From the NCBI GenBank assembly GCA_964516515.1, contig CAZEYA010000051.1:1-20991 (forward strand): a stretch of 20,991 nucleotides of DNA. The letters run 5' to 3'. Position numbers and translations under genes: made by a program. Shown piece by piece: positions 7,546-14,404 of this stretch. The notes below the pieces were generated by a model. That model was not told the DNA's origin and searched no databases. It worked only from the letters and a program-made list of their open reading frames with translations. The first letter of the stretch is position 1, and each line of letters begins with the position of its first letter. The stretch comes from JANNOG01 sp964516515 (GTDB taxonomy: Bacteria > Actinomycetota > Actinomycetes > Actinomycetales > JBBAYJ01).

Positions 7546-8103
7546 TCAGACCTCGAGGAGTTCGGATTCCTTGGCTTTCAGTGCCTCGTCGACGGAGTCG
7601 ACATACCGCTTCGTCGCGGCCTCCAGCTCCTTCTCGGCCCGGCTGCCTTCGTCCTCGCCCACCTCGCCGGCCTTGACCACCCGGTCGAGCTCCTCCTTGG
7701 CCCGGCGCCGGATGTTACGGACGGAGACCCTGGCCTCCTCGGCCTTCGAGCGGGCGAGCTTGATGTAGTCCTTGCGGCGGTCCTCGGTCAGCGACGGCAG
7801 CATCACCCGGATGACGGTGCCGTCGTTGGTGGGGTTGACGCCGAGATCGCTGTCGCGCAGCGCCTTCTCGATGTCACCCATGACCGACTTGTCGTACGGC
7901 GTGATCAGCACGGTCCGGGCCTCGGGGATCTGGAACGAGGCCAACTGCTGCAGGGGGGTCGGCGTGCCGTAGTACAGCACGGTGATCTTGTTGAACATAG
8001 CCGGGTTGGCGCGGCCGGTCCGGATCGCGGCGAAGTCCTCTTTGACGACCTCGATGGCCTTGGCCATCTTCTCCTCGGCCTCGCCGAGCGTCTGCGTGAT
8101 CAC
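7546..8103 (-). CDS. frr: Ribosome recycling factor
   Basis: This 185-residue protein acts with EF-G to split post-termination ribosomes. The tRNA-mimic three-helix bundle is evident: 'AIRTGRANPAMFNKI' at 27-41, 'YYGTPTPLQQLASFQIPEAR' at 44-63, 'LGVNPTNDGTVIRVMLPSLT' near 87-106, and the C-terminal helix 'RNIRRRAKEELDRVVK'. Its length matches the family. The start is GTG 8103 with a strong GAGGAGA about five bases upstream. It lies 68 bases downstream of pyrH and three bases before cdsA, so it is probably part of the same transcript. Confidence 0.97.
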   Translation of the reverse strand: MITQTLGEAEEKMAKAIEVVKEDFAAIRTGRANPAMFNKITVLYYGTPTPLQQLASFQIPEARTVLITPYDKSVMGDIEKALRDSDLGVNPTNDGTVIRVMLPSLTEDRRKDYIKLARSKAEEARVSVRNIRRRAKEELDRVVKAGEVGEDEGSRAEKELEAATKRYVDSVDEALKAKESELLEV

Positions 8104-8171
8104 GTGCTCTCCTCAACTGGTACTGCCGGCCGACCGGGTGTCCGCCTTCGTGCTCGCACGTGGTGACGGTG

Positions 8172-8939
8172 TCAACCGGTGACGAGTGTCCCGATCCTCT
8201 CACCAACCAGCGCCCGTGTGACGTTGCCCGTGCCCTCCATCCCGAAGACCACCATGGGCAGGTCGTTGTCCATACACAGGCTGAATGCGGTGGAATCGAC
8301 CACCTTGAGCCCGCGACGCAACGCCTCCACGTACGTCACGGTGTCCAACCGGATGGCATCTGCGTGCGTCCGGGGGTCACCGGTGTACACGCCGTCGACG
8401 CCGTTCTTGGCCATGAGCACGGCATCCGCCTGCACCTCCAGCGCCCGCTGGGCCGCGACGGTATCGGTGGAGAAGTACGGCAGGCCCGCGCCCGCCCCGA
8501 AGATCACGACGCGGCCCTTCTCGAGGTGACGGATAGCCCGGCGGGGGATGTAGGGCTCGGCGACCTGGCCCATCGTGATGGCGGTCTGGACCCTGGTGTG
8601 CACCCCGGCCTGCTCCAGGAAATCCTGCAGCGCCAGGGCATTCATCACCGTACCGAGCATGCCCATGTAGTCGGCGCGGGAGCGTTCCATGCCCCGCTGT
8701 GACAGCTCGGCGCCACGGAAGAAGTTGCCACCGCCGGTGACCACCGCGATCTGGATGCCATCGGCGGCCGCCGCGGCGACTTCCTTGGCCATCCGGGCGA
8801 CGATGTCCGGATCGACACCCACTGCGCCGCCACCGAACGCTTCACCGGACAGCTTGAGCACCACCCGGCGGGCGCCGTCGGGATCGGAGACGGAATTGGT
8901 CACCCGTCGCACGGCCGTGGCTCGTTCCCCGTTCAGCAC
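8172..8939 (-). CDS. pyrH: UMP kinase
   Basis: This hexameric kinase phosphorylates UMP to UDP in pyrimidine nucleotide synthesis and belongs to the amino-acid kinase fold. Motifs are 'RRVVLKLSGEAFGG' (P-loop-like), 'AVVTGGGNFFRG', 'ADYMGMLGTVMNALALQ', 'GAGAGLPYFSTDTVAA' and 'NGVDGVYTGDPR'. The start is uncertain. GTG 8939, eight bases after the tsf stop, adds an N-terminal segment of about 24 residues before the core and has only a weak GGAT-like site. GTG 8903 is a shorter option, also without a clear site. No ATG is available before the core. Tight spacing to tsf supports co-transcription. Confidence 0.95.
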   Translation of the reverse strand: MLNGERATAVRRVTNSVSDPDGARRVVLKLSGEAFGGGAVGVDPDIVARMAKEVAAAAADGIQIAVVTGGGNFFRGAELSQRGMERSRADYMGMLGTVMNALALQDFLEQAGVHTRVQTAITMGQVAEPYIPRRAIRHLEKGRVVIFGAGAGLPYFSTDTVAAQRALEVQADAVLMAKNGVDGVYTGDPRTHADAIRLDTVTYVEALRRGLKVVDSTAFSLCMDNDLPMVVFGMEGTGNVTRALVGERIGTLVTG

Positions 8940-8947
8940 CGCGCTGA

Positions 8948-9790
8948 TCAGGATCCGACCCGGAACCTGACAAACCCGGTAGCGGTCAGTCCGGCGTCCT
9001 TCAGCACGGCGCCGATGACCTTCTTGTTGTCCTTGGTGAACGCCTGCTCCAGCAGCACGTTCTCCTTGAGGTAGCCCCTGACCCGACCCTCGACGATCTT
9101 GGGCATAGCGGCCTCGGGCTTGCCCTCCTCGCGTGCCGTCTCCTCGGCCAGCCGACGCTCGGTGGCCAGGACCTGCGGGTCGATGTCCTCGGCCCGCAAC
9201 GCCGTCGGTGACATGGCGGCGATATGGAGGGCGACGTCGCGGGCCGCCTGCCGCGCGCCGTCGTCGCCCGCACCGGACACGGCGAGCAGGACGCCGATCT
9301 GCGGTGGCAGGTCGGGGCTGGTGCGGTGGAGGTAGGACGTGACGTGCTCGCCGGTCAATCGGGCGACACGGCGCAATTCGATCTTCTCGCCGAGCGTGGC
9401 GTTGCCCTCGTCGAGCAGCGCGGCCACCGTTGTGCCGGGGCTCACCTCGGTCTCGGTCAGCGCAGCGGCGTCGGTCGCGCCGGAGCCGACCGCGGTCTTG
9501 AGCACCCGGTCGGCGAGCGCGCGGAAACGGTCGCCCTTGGCGACGAAGTCGGTCTCGCAGTTGACTTCGACGATGACACCGACCGTGTCGGAGACCTCGG
9601 CCGCGACGAGGCCGTTGCTCGCGCTGCGGCCTTCCCGCTTGGTGACCCCCCGCAGGCCCTTGACCCGCAGGAACTCGACCGCCTTGGTCATGTCGCCGTC
9701 GGCCGCGTCCAGGGCCTTCTTGACGTCGAGCATTCCGGCACCGGTCCGCTCACGCAGAGCCTTGATGTCGGCGGTGGTGTAGCTGGGCAT
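8948..9790 (-). CDS. tsf: Translation elongation factor Ts
   Basis: This 280-residue guanine-nucleotide exchange factor reloads EF-Tu with GTP. The N-terminal UBA-like domain is 'YTTADIKALRERTGAGMLDV' (4-23), and the EF-Tu contact motif 'CETDFVAKGDRFRALA' appears near residue 79. A second half-domain and the C-terminal 'KVIGAVLKDAGLTATGFVRF' follow. The start is ATG 9790 with the purine-rich site GGAAGGACGAGGG just upstream. It sits 38 bases after rpsB, the near-universal rpsB-tsf arrangement. Confidence 0.97.
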   Translation of the reverse strand: MPSYTTADIKALRERTGAGMLDVKKALDAADGDMTKAVEFLRVKGLRGVTKREGRSASNGLVAAEVSDTVGVIVEVNCETDFVAKGDRFRALADRVLKTAVGSGATDAAALTETEVSPGTTVAALLDEGNATLGEKIELRRVARLTGEHVTSYLHRTSPDLPPQIGVLLAVSGAGDDGARQAARDVALHIAAMSPTALRAEDIDPQVLATERRLAEETAREEGKPEAAMPKIVEGRVRGYLKENVLLEQAFTKDNKKVIGAVLKDAGLTATGFVRFRVGS

Positions 9791-9828
9791 CCCTCGTCCT
9801 TCCGGATCGATCGGCGACTGACGCCGGG

Positions 9829-10968
9829 TCAGGCGTCTTGGGTCTGGGTGGGTGTGTCCGTGGCGTCGGTCACGGTGAGCTGGTCCGAGCTGGTCGAGGC
9901 ATCGGCCGTGTCGATGTCGGCGGTGTCGATGTCGACGGTTACAGCCGCCACGCTCTCGACGGCATCGGGGGACACGGCAACCGCGGTCGCTGCCAGGGCC
10001 GCCGCCTCGTCCGCTGTCGCCTCGGGTGCCGTCGCCTCTGGTGCTGTCGGCTCGGGTGCTGTGGCCTCGGGTGCTGTGGCCTCGGGTGCTGTGGGCACCA
10101 CGGGACCTGACGGGGCAACCGAAGCTGCCGGAGCGGCCGACTCCTCAAGTGCGGCACTCGGCTGCGACGGCACCAGGGGTGCGGCCGCCGGTGCGCCCGA
10201 GCCGGCGAGCAGTTCGCGCTCCCATTCCGCGAGCGGCTCGCTGCCGGCCGCGGCCCCGTTGTTGCCGGCGGGCGGGTTGGAGCGGGCCATCAGGCCGGCG
10301 GCCACGGCGTCGGCGATCACCCGGGTCAGCAGGGCCACGGATCGGATCGCGTCGTCGTTACCCGGAATCTTGAAGTCGACCTCGTCCGGGTCGCAGTTGG
10401 TGTCGAGGATCGCGATGACCGGGATGCCGAGCTTGTGCGCCTCGTCGACGGCGAGGTGCTCCTTCTTGGTGTCGACGATCCACACCGCACTGGGGATCTT
10501 GCCCATGTCCCGGATGCCGCCGAGCGTCTTCTCCAGCTTGTCCTTCTCGCGCCGGAGCACGAGCAATTCCTTCTTTGTCAGCGACGAGCCGGCTACGTCG
10601 TCGAAGTCGACTACCTCGAGCTCGCGGAGCCGCTGCAGTCGCTTGTTCACCGTCTGGAAGTTGGTGAGCATCCCGCCCAGCCACCGCTGGTTGACGTACG
10701 GCATACCGACGCGAGCGGCCTGCTCCGCGATCGGTTCCTGGGCCTGCTTCTTGGTCCCGATGAACATGATGCTGCCGCCCCGCGCGACGGTGTCACGGAT
10801 GAACTCGTACGCGTTGCCGATGAGCTCCAGCGACTGCTGCAGGTCGATGATGTAGATGCCGTTGCGCTCGGTGAGGATGAACCGCTTCATCTTGGGGTTC
10901 CAGCGCCGGGTCTGGTGCCCGAAGTGGACCCCGCTCTCGAGCATTTGACGCATCGTGACGACGGCCAT
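9829..10968 (-). CDS. rpsB: 30S ribosomal protein S2 with a long C-terminal tail
   Basis: The S2 core is complete: 'MRQMLESGVHFGHQTRRWNP' (6-25), 'RNGIYIIDLQQ' (35-45), 'GTKKQAQEPI' (71-80), 'YVNQRWLGGMLTNF' (91-104), 'IPSAVWIVDTKKE' (158-170) and 'GIPVIAILDTNCDPD' (181-195). S2 helps form the platform side of the 30S subunit near S1/mRNA entry. The core ends near residue 228. The following ~150 residues first carry 'EPLAEWERELL', common in actinobacterial S2, and then a low-complexity Ala/Pro/Glu/Thr/Asp tail with tandem PEATA units and a 'DIDTADIDTAD' duplication. The start ATG 10968 has GGAAGGAG nine bases upstream. The protein is 379 residues, against roughly 240-300 in most bacteria. Confidence 0.96.
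   Translation of the reverse strand: MAVVTMRQMLESGVHFGHQTRRWNPKMKRFILTERNGIYIIDLQQSLELIGNAYEFIRDTVARGGSIMFIGTKKQAQEPIAEQAARVGMPYVNQRWLGGMLTNFQTVNKRLQRLRELEVVDFDDVAGSSLTKKELLVLRREKDKLEKTLGGIRDMGKIPSAVWIVDTKKEHLAVDEAHKLGIPVIAILDTNCDPDEVDFKIPGNDDAIRSVALLTRVIADAVAAGLMARSNPPAGNNGAAAGSEPLAEWERELLAGSGAPAAAPLVPSQPSAALEESAAPAASVAPSGPVVPTAPEATAPEATAPEPTAPEATAPEATADEAAALAATAVAVSPDAVESVAAVTVDIDTADIDTADASTSSDQLTVTDATDTPTQTQDA
10021..10095 (-). repeat. Five 15-base tandem repeats in the rpsB tail (PEATA units)
   Basis: Five consecutive 15-base units, close to CTCGGGTGCTGTGGC on the plus strand, start at 10021, 10036, 10051, 10066 and 10081. Units three and four are identical. They encode APEAT-type pentapeptides in the S2 tail, with one variant giving PEPTA. 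Because the unit is a multiple of three, copy-number change would keep the reading frame. Confidence 0.9.
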
Positions 10969-11266
10969 GCCGACGCACTCCTTCCGGCGTCCTCAGGACG
11001 CCCGTCTCGGTTGCATCCGCCCGGTGGGCGGATCCTGGTGCCCCGGCCGCAGATGAACCCTGGAACAGGGACCGAGTCGACGACCGGCCCGCGAGGTACG
11101 GCGGGCGGCGGGCACGTGAAGTCAGCCGCAGGGCGGCCGCAGGGCACACGTTACCCCAGATCGTCGTCCGGCGGCCTGGGTGTCCACAGGGGCCGGCAGC
11201 TGGGCCCGTTCACAGCGAACGGCCCTACGACGGGGGGCCGAGCGGCGGGCGGGCCATCGTCATCGC
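10969..11266. other. Divergent intergenic region between rpsB and the M23 gene
   Basis: This ~300-base gap holds no plausible gene. It must contain promoters in both directions, but I see no convincing -35/-10 pair; TAACGT on the minus strand near 11148-11153 is a possible rpsB -10 without a good -35. Besides the two rpsB-leader hairpins there is an inverted repeat GGGCCCGTTC (11202-11211) / GAACGGCCC (11217-11225) with one bulged base, about 40 bases before the M23 start codon. This could be in the M23 leader. Confidence 0.6.
10978..11033 (-). promoter_or_regulatory. rpsB leader: Shine-Dalgarno plus two perfect hairpins
   Basis: Read on the minus strand toward rpsB, a hairpin ATCCGCCC-ACC-GGGCGGAT (11033-11015) is followed by GGCGTCCTGAGGACGCC (11002-10986), a perfect inverted repeat around one base. 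The second ends exactly at the GGAAGGAG Shine-Dalgarno (10985-10978). Ribosomal protein S2 represses its own rpsB-tsf mRNA in several bacteria, so a role as S2 autoregulatory leader is a fair guess. The structures are seen; the function is inferred. Confidence 0.45.
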
Positions 11267-11860
11267 ATGTCGAACACCCGTCGTCGGCCGCGGCGCGCCC
11301 CCCTGCGCGTCCTGTCCGTCACCCTTCTGTTCCTCCTTGTCGCGACATCGCTCTGGCCCGGTCCCGGCGCACAGGCCGACACATCGCCGGGGGCTGCCGA
11401 TCGGGCGGGGACAACGACCTTGCGAGCCCCGACGCGGTTCGTGCTGCCGATCGAGTTCGCAGCGGTGGCGCGTCCGTTCGCCGCACCGGCACATCGGTAT
11501 GCCGCCGGGCACCGTGGCGTGGACCTCGTGACAGGCGCCGGCGCGACGGTATTGGCGCCGGCTGACGGGGTGCTCGCGTTCGTCGGTCGGGTGGCGGGCC
11601 GGCCCGTGGTGGCCATCGACCATGGCGGTGGCCGGCGGTCCGCCATCGAGCCGGTGACGTCGCACGCAGTTGCGGGCGATCCGGTCCGACGGGGGGAACC
11701 GATCGGGTCGGTCGGGGAGGGCGGTCATTGCCACGAGGTGTGCGTGCACTGGGGCGTGCGACACGACGGCGAGTACGTCGACCCGATGAGTCTCGTCGAG
11801 CGCCGGGTGATCCTGCTGCCGTTGGGCACCCCATGGACCTCCGGTCGCCGACCGCACTAG
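11267..11860 (+). CDS. Secreted M23-family (LytM-type) peptidase-like protein
   Basis: The 197-residue protein has a Sec signal peptide: an Arg-rich n-region (SNTRRRPRRAPLR), a hydrophobic core (VLSVTLLFLLVATSLW) and a likely cut after 'GAQA' (residue 37). The mature part is a LytM/M23 domain: 'RYAAGHRGVDLVTGAGATVLAPADGVLAFVG' supplies the zinc ligands His82 and Asp86. The usual HxH near the C-terminus reads C159-V-H161 in 'GHCHEVCVHWGV', so the first histidine of that motif is a cysteine. The enzyme would act on cell-wall peptide bridges if active; a non-catalytic, regulatory role is possible. Start ATG 11267 gives the proper signal peptide; the Shine-Dalgarno is weak (GGGCGGG). A LytM gene beside rpsB is common in actinomycetes. 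Confidence 0.85.
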   Translation: MSNTRRRPRRAPLRVLSVTLLFLLVATSLWPGPGAQADTSPGAADRAGTTTLRAPTRFVLPIEFAAVARPFAAPAHRYAAGHRGVDLVTGAGATVLAPADGVLAFVGRVAGRPVVAIDHGGGRRSAIEPVTSHAVAGDPVRRGEPIGSVGEGGHCHEVCVHWGVRHDGEYVDPMSLVERRVILLPLGTPWTSGRRPH

Positions 11861-11883
11861 CATCAAGGCGACATATCGAGCCC

Positions 11884-12708
11884 TTGGGGAAACAGTGCTT
11901 GTGGTCCGCAACCGCCGGGTCGGTTCCGTGTGTGTTGGTCGTCGCGACAGCCTTCGCGCTGGGCGGATGCGCTGCCATCCCTGGAGTGCTACGCGGGGGT
12001 GACTCGGCGTCGGCCACTCCCACCGAAGAGAGTCCGGTCGCTCCCGTGTCCAGCCTGGACACGGTCGAGTCGGCCGTCATCCGCATTGTGGCCGAAGGCA
12101 GTTTCGTCGACCCCGAACAGGGCGAGTTGCCGAACGTCGCCGGCTCCGGCTCGGGCTTCGTCATCAGCGAGGACGGCGTGGCCGTCACCAACAACCACGT
12201 CGTGACCGGTGCGGCTTTGCTGGACGTCTACATAGCGGGCGAGGAAGAGCCCCGCAACGCCCGCGTTCTCGGGGTCTCCGAATGCTCGGACCTCGCAGTC
12301 ATCGACATCGAGGGAGAGGGCTTCGACACCCTGGGCTGGGCGTCGGAAATGCCCGGCGTGGGCGAGGAGGTCTATGCAGCGGGGTATCCCCTGGGCGAGT
12401 CGGCGTTCACCCTGACCAAGGGGATCGTCTCGCGCGCCTCGGCGCCCGGGGAGTCGAGCTGGGCTTCCGTGGACTCGGTACTACTTCATGACGCCACCAT
12501 CAATCCCGGAAACTCGGGTGGGCCGCTGGGGGACGCCCGCGGCCGGGTCGTCGGTGTCAACTACGCCGGCGACACCGCGGCGGGCCAGTGCTTCGCGATC
12601 TCCACCGACGAGGCGTTGCCGCTGATCGACGACCTCAGAGCCGGTCGTGACCAGACGACGATCGGCGTCAACGGGGAGGCCTTCGTCCTGGAGGACGGCA
12701 GCTCCTGA
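11884..12708 (+). CDS. S1C trypsin-like serine protease lipoprotein, protease half (ends at in-frame TGA)
   Basis: This is a DegP/HtrA-like protease domain. With TTG 11884 as start, a lipobox 'ALGGC' places the lipid-anchored Cys at residue 29. The catalytic triad is intact: His105 in 'TNNHVVTGA', Asp136 in 'CSDLAVID', Ser211 in 'INPGNSGGPLGD'. The frame stops at TGA 12706-12708, directly before sequence in the same frame that reads as the expected PDZ domain, so the product would be a 274-residue protease without its PDZ. The start is doubtful: the n-region in this frame has only one lysine, while frame 3 from GTG 11901 reads a positively charged 'MVRNRRVGSV' just before a (GT)4 run. ATG 11833, overlapping the M23 gene, is another possible start. 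The gene begins about 24 bases after the M23 stop. Confidence 0.8.
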   Translation: MGKQCLWSATAGSVPCVLVVATAFALGGCAAIPGVLRGGDSASATPTEESPVAPVSSLDTVESAVIRIVAEGSFVDPEQGELPNVAGSGSGFVISEDGVAVTNNHVVTGAALLDVYIAGEEEPRNARVLGVSECSDLAVIDIEGEGFDTLGWASEMPGVGEEVYAAGYPLGESAFTLTKGIVSRASAPGESSWASVDSVLLHDATINPGNSGGPLGDARGRVVGVNYAGDTAAGQCFAISTDEALPLIDDLRAGRDQTTIGVNGEAFVLEDGSS

Positions 12709-13485
12709 ATCTGGGTCTCCTCCGTCGATACGGGCTCACCCGCCAGCACCACGAGCGTCGCAGGCGGGGACGTCATCACTCGGTTGGAGAATCTGGTCGT
12801 CGGCACCGACGGCACGATGAGCGACTACTGCGACGTGCTTCGTAGCAACACGGCCGATGATGTCCTGACGATCGAGGTGCTCCGGACATCGACCAACGAG
12901 GTGCTCGCGGGCCAGCTCAACGGCGCGGAGCTCGAAACAGTCCAGACGTTCGCCCGCGAGCTGCAGGACCAGGTGCCGGACGGGGCCGGCTCAGGCGAGG
13001 GCTACACCGAGTACTACGAGGTCCGTGACGACAGCGGCGCGATCGTCGTCAGCGTCCCGGTGGAGTCCGACGAGGTGAACGGACAGGGCGAGGTGCTCGA
13101 TGACGGCAGCACATGGCCCGCACTGCGGGTGTCGCCCGACTTCAGCGGGTTCGACGGCGGGTACTCCGCCCCGGGGGCGATCATCGCCGCCTCCAGTGAC
13201 CTCGCCGTGCTGACACCCGAGGACGTGCTCGACGCCTTCAGCCAAGACGTGGTGGGAACAGACTGCGCAGCGGCCGGGCGTCAACCGTACGACGACGGCG
13301 TGTGTGTAGGCACTTACGAGCTGCACGCCGCATGTGGCGGTACCGAGACCGTCATCGTCCTGCTGGCAGCCAAACCGGTCGACGGGTCGTTCATGGTGAT
13401 CGTGGCGGTCCAGGCCACCAGCGACAGTGACCTGGCAGCACTCGACCGGATCCTTGACAGCTTCGCCGTCGTCGGGGACGTGTAG
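12709..13485 (+). pseudogene. PDZ and C-terminal domains of the S1C protease, cut off by an in-frame TGA
   Basis: Immediately after TGA 12706-12708 the same frame continues for 258 codons to TAG 13483-13485. The first ~75 residues are a PDZ domain: 'IWVSSVDTGSPASTTSVAGG', then 'DVITRLENLVVGTDGTMSDY', then 'VLTIEVLRTSTNEVLAGQL'. The 'IWV...GSPA...GGDVI' order is standard for HtrA PDZ domains, and a glycine commonly sits where the TGA now stands, so GGA to TGA is a simple explanation. A further ~170-residue acidic domain follows ('YTEYYEVRDDSGAIVVSVPV' to 'LDRILDSFAVVGDV'), which I cannot name. A restart at TTG 12784 would lack the front of the PDZ fold. Possible causes are a nonsense mutation, a base-call error or stop-codon readthrough. 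Confidence 0.75.
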
Positions 13486-13486
13486 C

Positions 13487-14389
13487 TCAGCCCGGGAAGC
13501 TCGCGGCGCCGAGCTTGGCCCGGAGCTGGATGACAGCCTTGCTGTGCATCTGGCAGATCCGGGACTCCGTGACTCCGAGCACTCGGCCGATCTCGGCGAG
13601 TGTCAGCCCCTCGTAGTAGTAGAGGGTCACTACGATCTTCTCGCGCTCGGGCAACTGGTTGATCGCCCGTGACAGCAGGAACTTGGTCTCCTCGGACTCG
13701 AACGCCTGGACCGGGTCCTCGGCCTTGGGATCTTCCAGGGTGTCGATGAGCGACAACTTGTCACCCCGCTCGCCGCCGACGTTGAGCAGTTCGTCCAGCG
13801 CCACCACGTTGACGTAGGAGACCTTGGAGAACACCTGCTGCAGTTCTGGGACCGCCATTCCTAGGCGCTCGGCCACCTCGGCGTCCGTGGGCGCCCGGTG
13901 CAGCTCGCTCTCCAGGGACGCATATGCCCGTTCGATCTCGCGCGCCTTGCTGCGAATGGACCGCGGTATCCAGTCGATCGACCGCAGTTCGTCGATGATG
14001 GCGCCGCGAATTCGGCTGATCGCGTACGTCTCGAACTTGATGGCCCGATCGATGTCATATTTATCGATGGCATCGATCAGGCCGAAGATGCCATAGGACA
14101 CGAGATCGGCATGTTCGACATTAGAGGGCAAACCCACACCGACGCGTCCCGCCACATACTTGACCAGTGGCGAGTAGTGGATGATCAGACGTTCTCTTAT
14201 CGCCTGGTCGCCCGACTCCTTGTACGCGGCCCACAATTGTGCCAGGGCCTCGGCGTTTCGATCGTGCGCGGATGCGGCGGCCGCCGCCAGTTCGTCGCCG
14301 GTCGGTTCTGCGTCGGCGGACACGATCGGGTCGTCGCCAGTACGGAGTCGCGGCGGGACATCACCGGTCGCGAGGGTGGAGGTAGGCAT
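13487..14389 (-). CDS. whiG: RNA polymerase sigma factor WhiG (FliA/SigD family)
   Basis: This 300-residue group 3 sigma factor has region 2 at about 67-135 ('LIIHYSPLVKYVAGRVGVG', 'DLVSYGIFGLIDAIDKYD', 'FETYAISRIRGAIIDELR'), region 3 at about 145-215 ('KAREIERAYASLESELHRAP') and region 4 at about 240-294 ('LPEREKIVVTLYYYEGLTLA', 'VLGVTESRICQMHSKA'). In Streptomyces WhiG starts aerial-hypha sporulation; in motile actinomycetes homologues drive flagellar genes. Which applies here is unknown. The N-terminal ~45 residues form a variable Ala-rich leader. The start ATG 14389 is preceded by GGAG with a good spacing. It lies 15 bases after xerC, so it may be read from that operon, and converges on the protease with one base between stop codons. 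Confidence 0.93.
   Translation of the reverse strand: MPTSTLATGDVPPRLRTGDDPIVSADAEPTGDELAAAAASAHDRNAEALAQLWAAYKESGDQAIRERLIIHYSPLVKYVAGRVGVGLPSNVEHADLVSYGIFGLIDAIDKYDIDRAIKFETYAISRIRGAIIDELRSIDWIPRSIRSKAREIERAYASLESELHRAPTDAEVAERLGMAVPELQQVFSKVSYVNVVALDELLNVGGERGDKLSLIDTLEDPKAEDPVQAFESEETKFLLSRAINQLPEREKIVVTLYYYEGLTLAEIGRVLGVTESRICQMHSKAVIQLRAKLGAASFPG
13497..13516. terminator. Hairpin at the protease/whiG convergent junction
   Basis: AAGCTCG (13497-13503) and CGAGCTT (13510-13516) form a perfect seven-base-pair stem with a CGGCGC loop. It starts 11 bases after the TAG of the plus-strand protease region and lies within the last codons of whiG. The two genes are separated by a single base. 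It may terminate the plus-strand transcript; there is no T-tract. Confidence 0.35.
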
Positions 14390-14404
14390 GTGACGAGGTC
14401 TCCG

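Noticed and set aside
6580..8166. 528-residue plus-strand frame
   Set aside because: It is antisense to cdsA and frr, both confidently identified, and reads as compositionally odd His/Arg/Gly sequence.
9224..10855. 543-residue plus-strand frame with Ala/Ser/Val repeats
   Set aside because: It is antisense to tsf and rpsB. Its repeats are the complement of the PEATA units in the S2 tail.
11319..12194. 291-residue minus-strand frame over the M23/protease genes
   Set aside because: It overlaps both plus-strand genes, which have intact motifs and signal sequences; this strand shows only Arg/Pro/Thr-rich shadow sequence.
12706..12708. Genetic code with TGA as a sense codon (glycine or tryptophan)
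   Set aside because: Most other genes in the window end at TGA in the right place, and several share it in ATGA/GTGA overlaps, so TGA is a working stop here.
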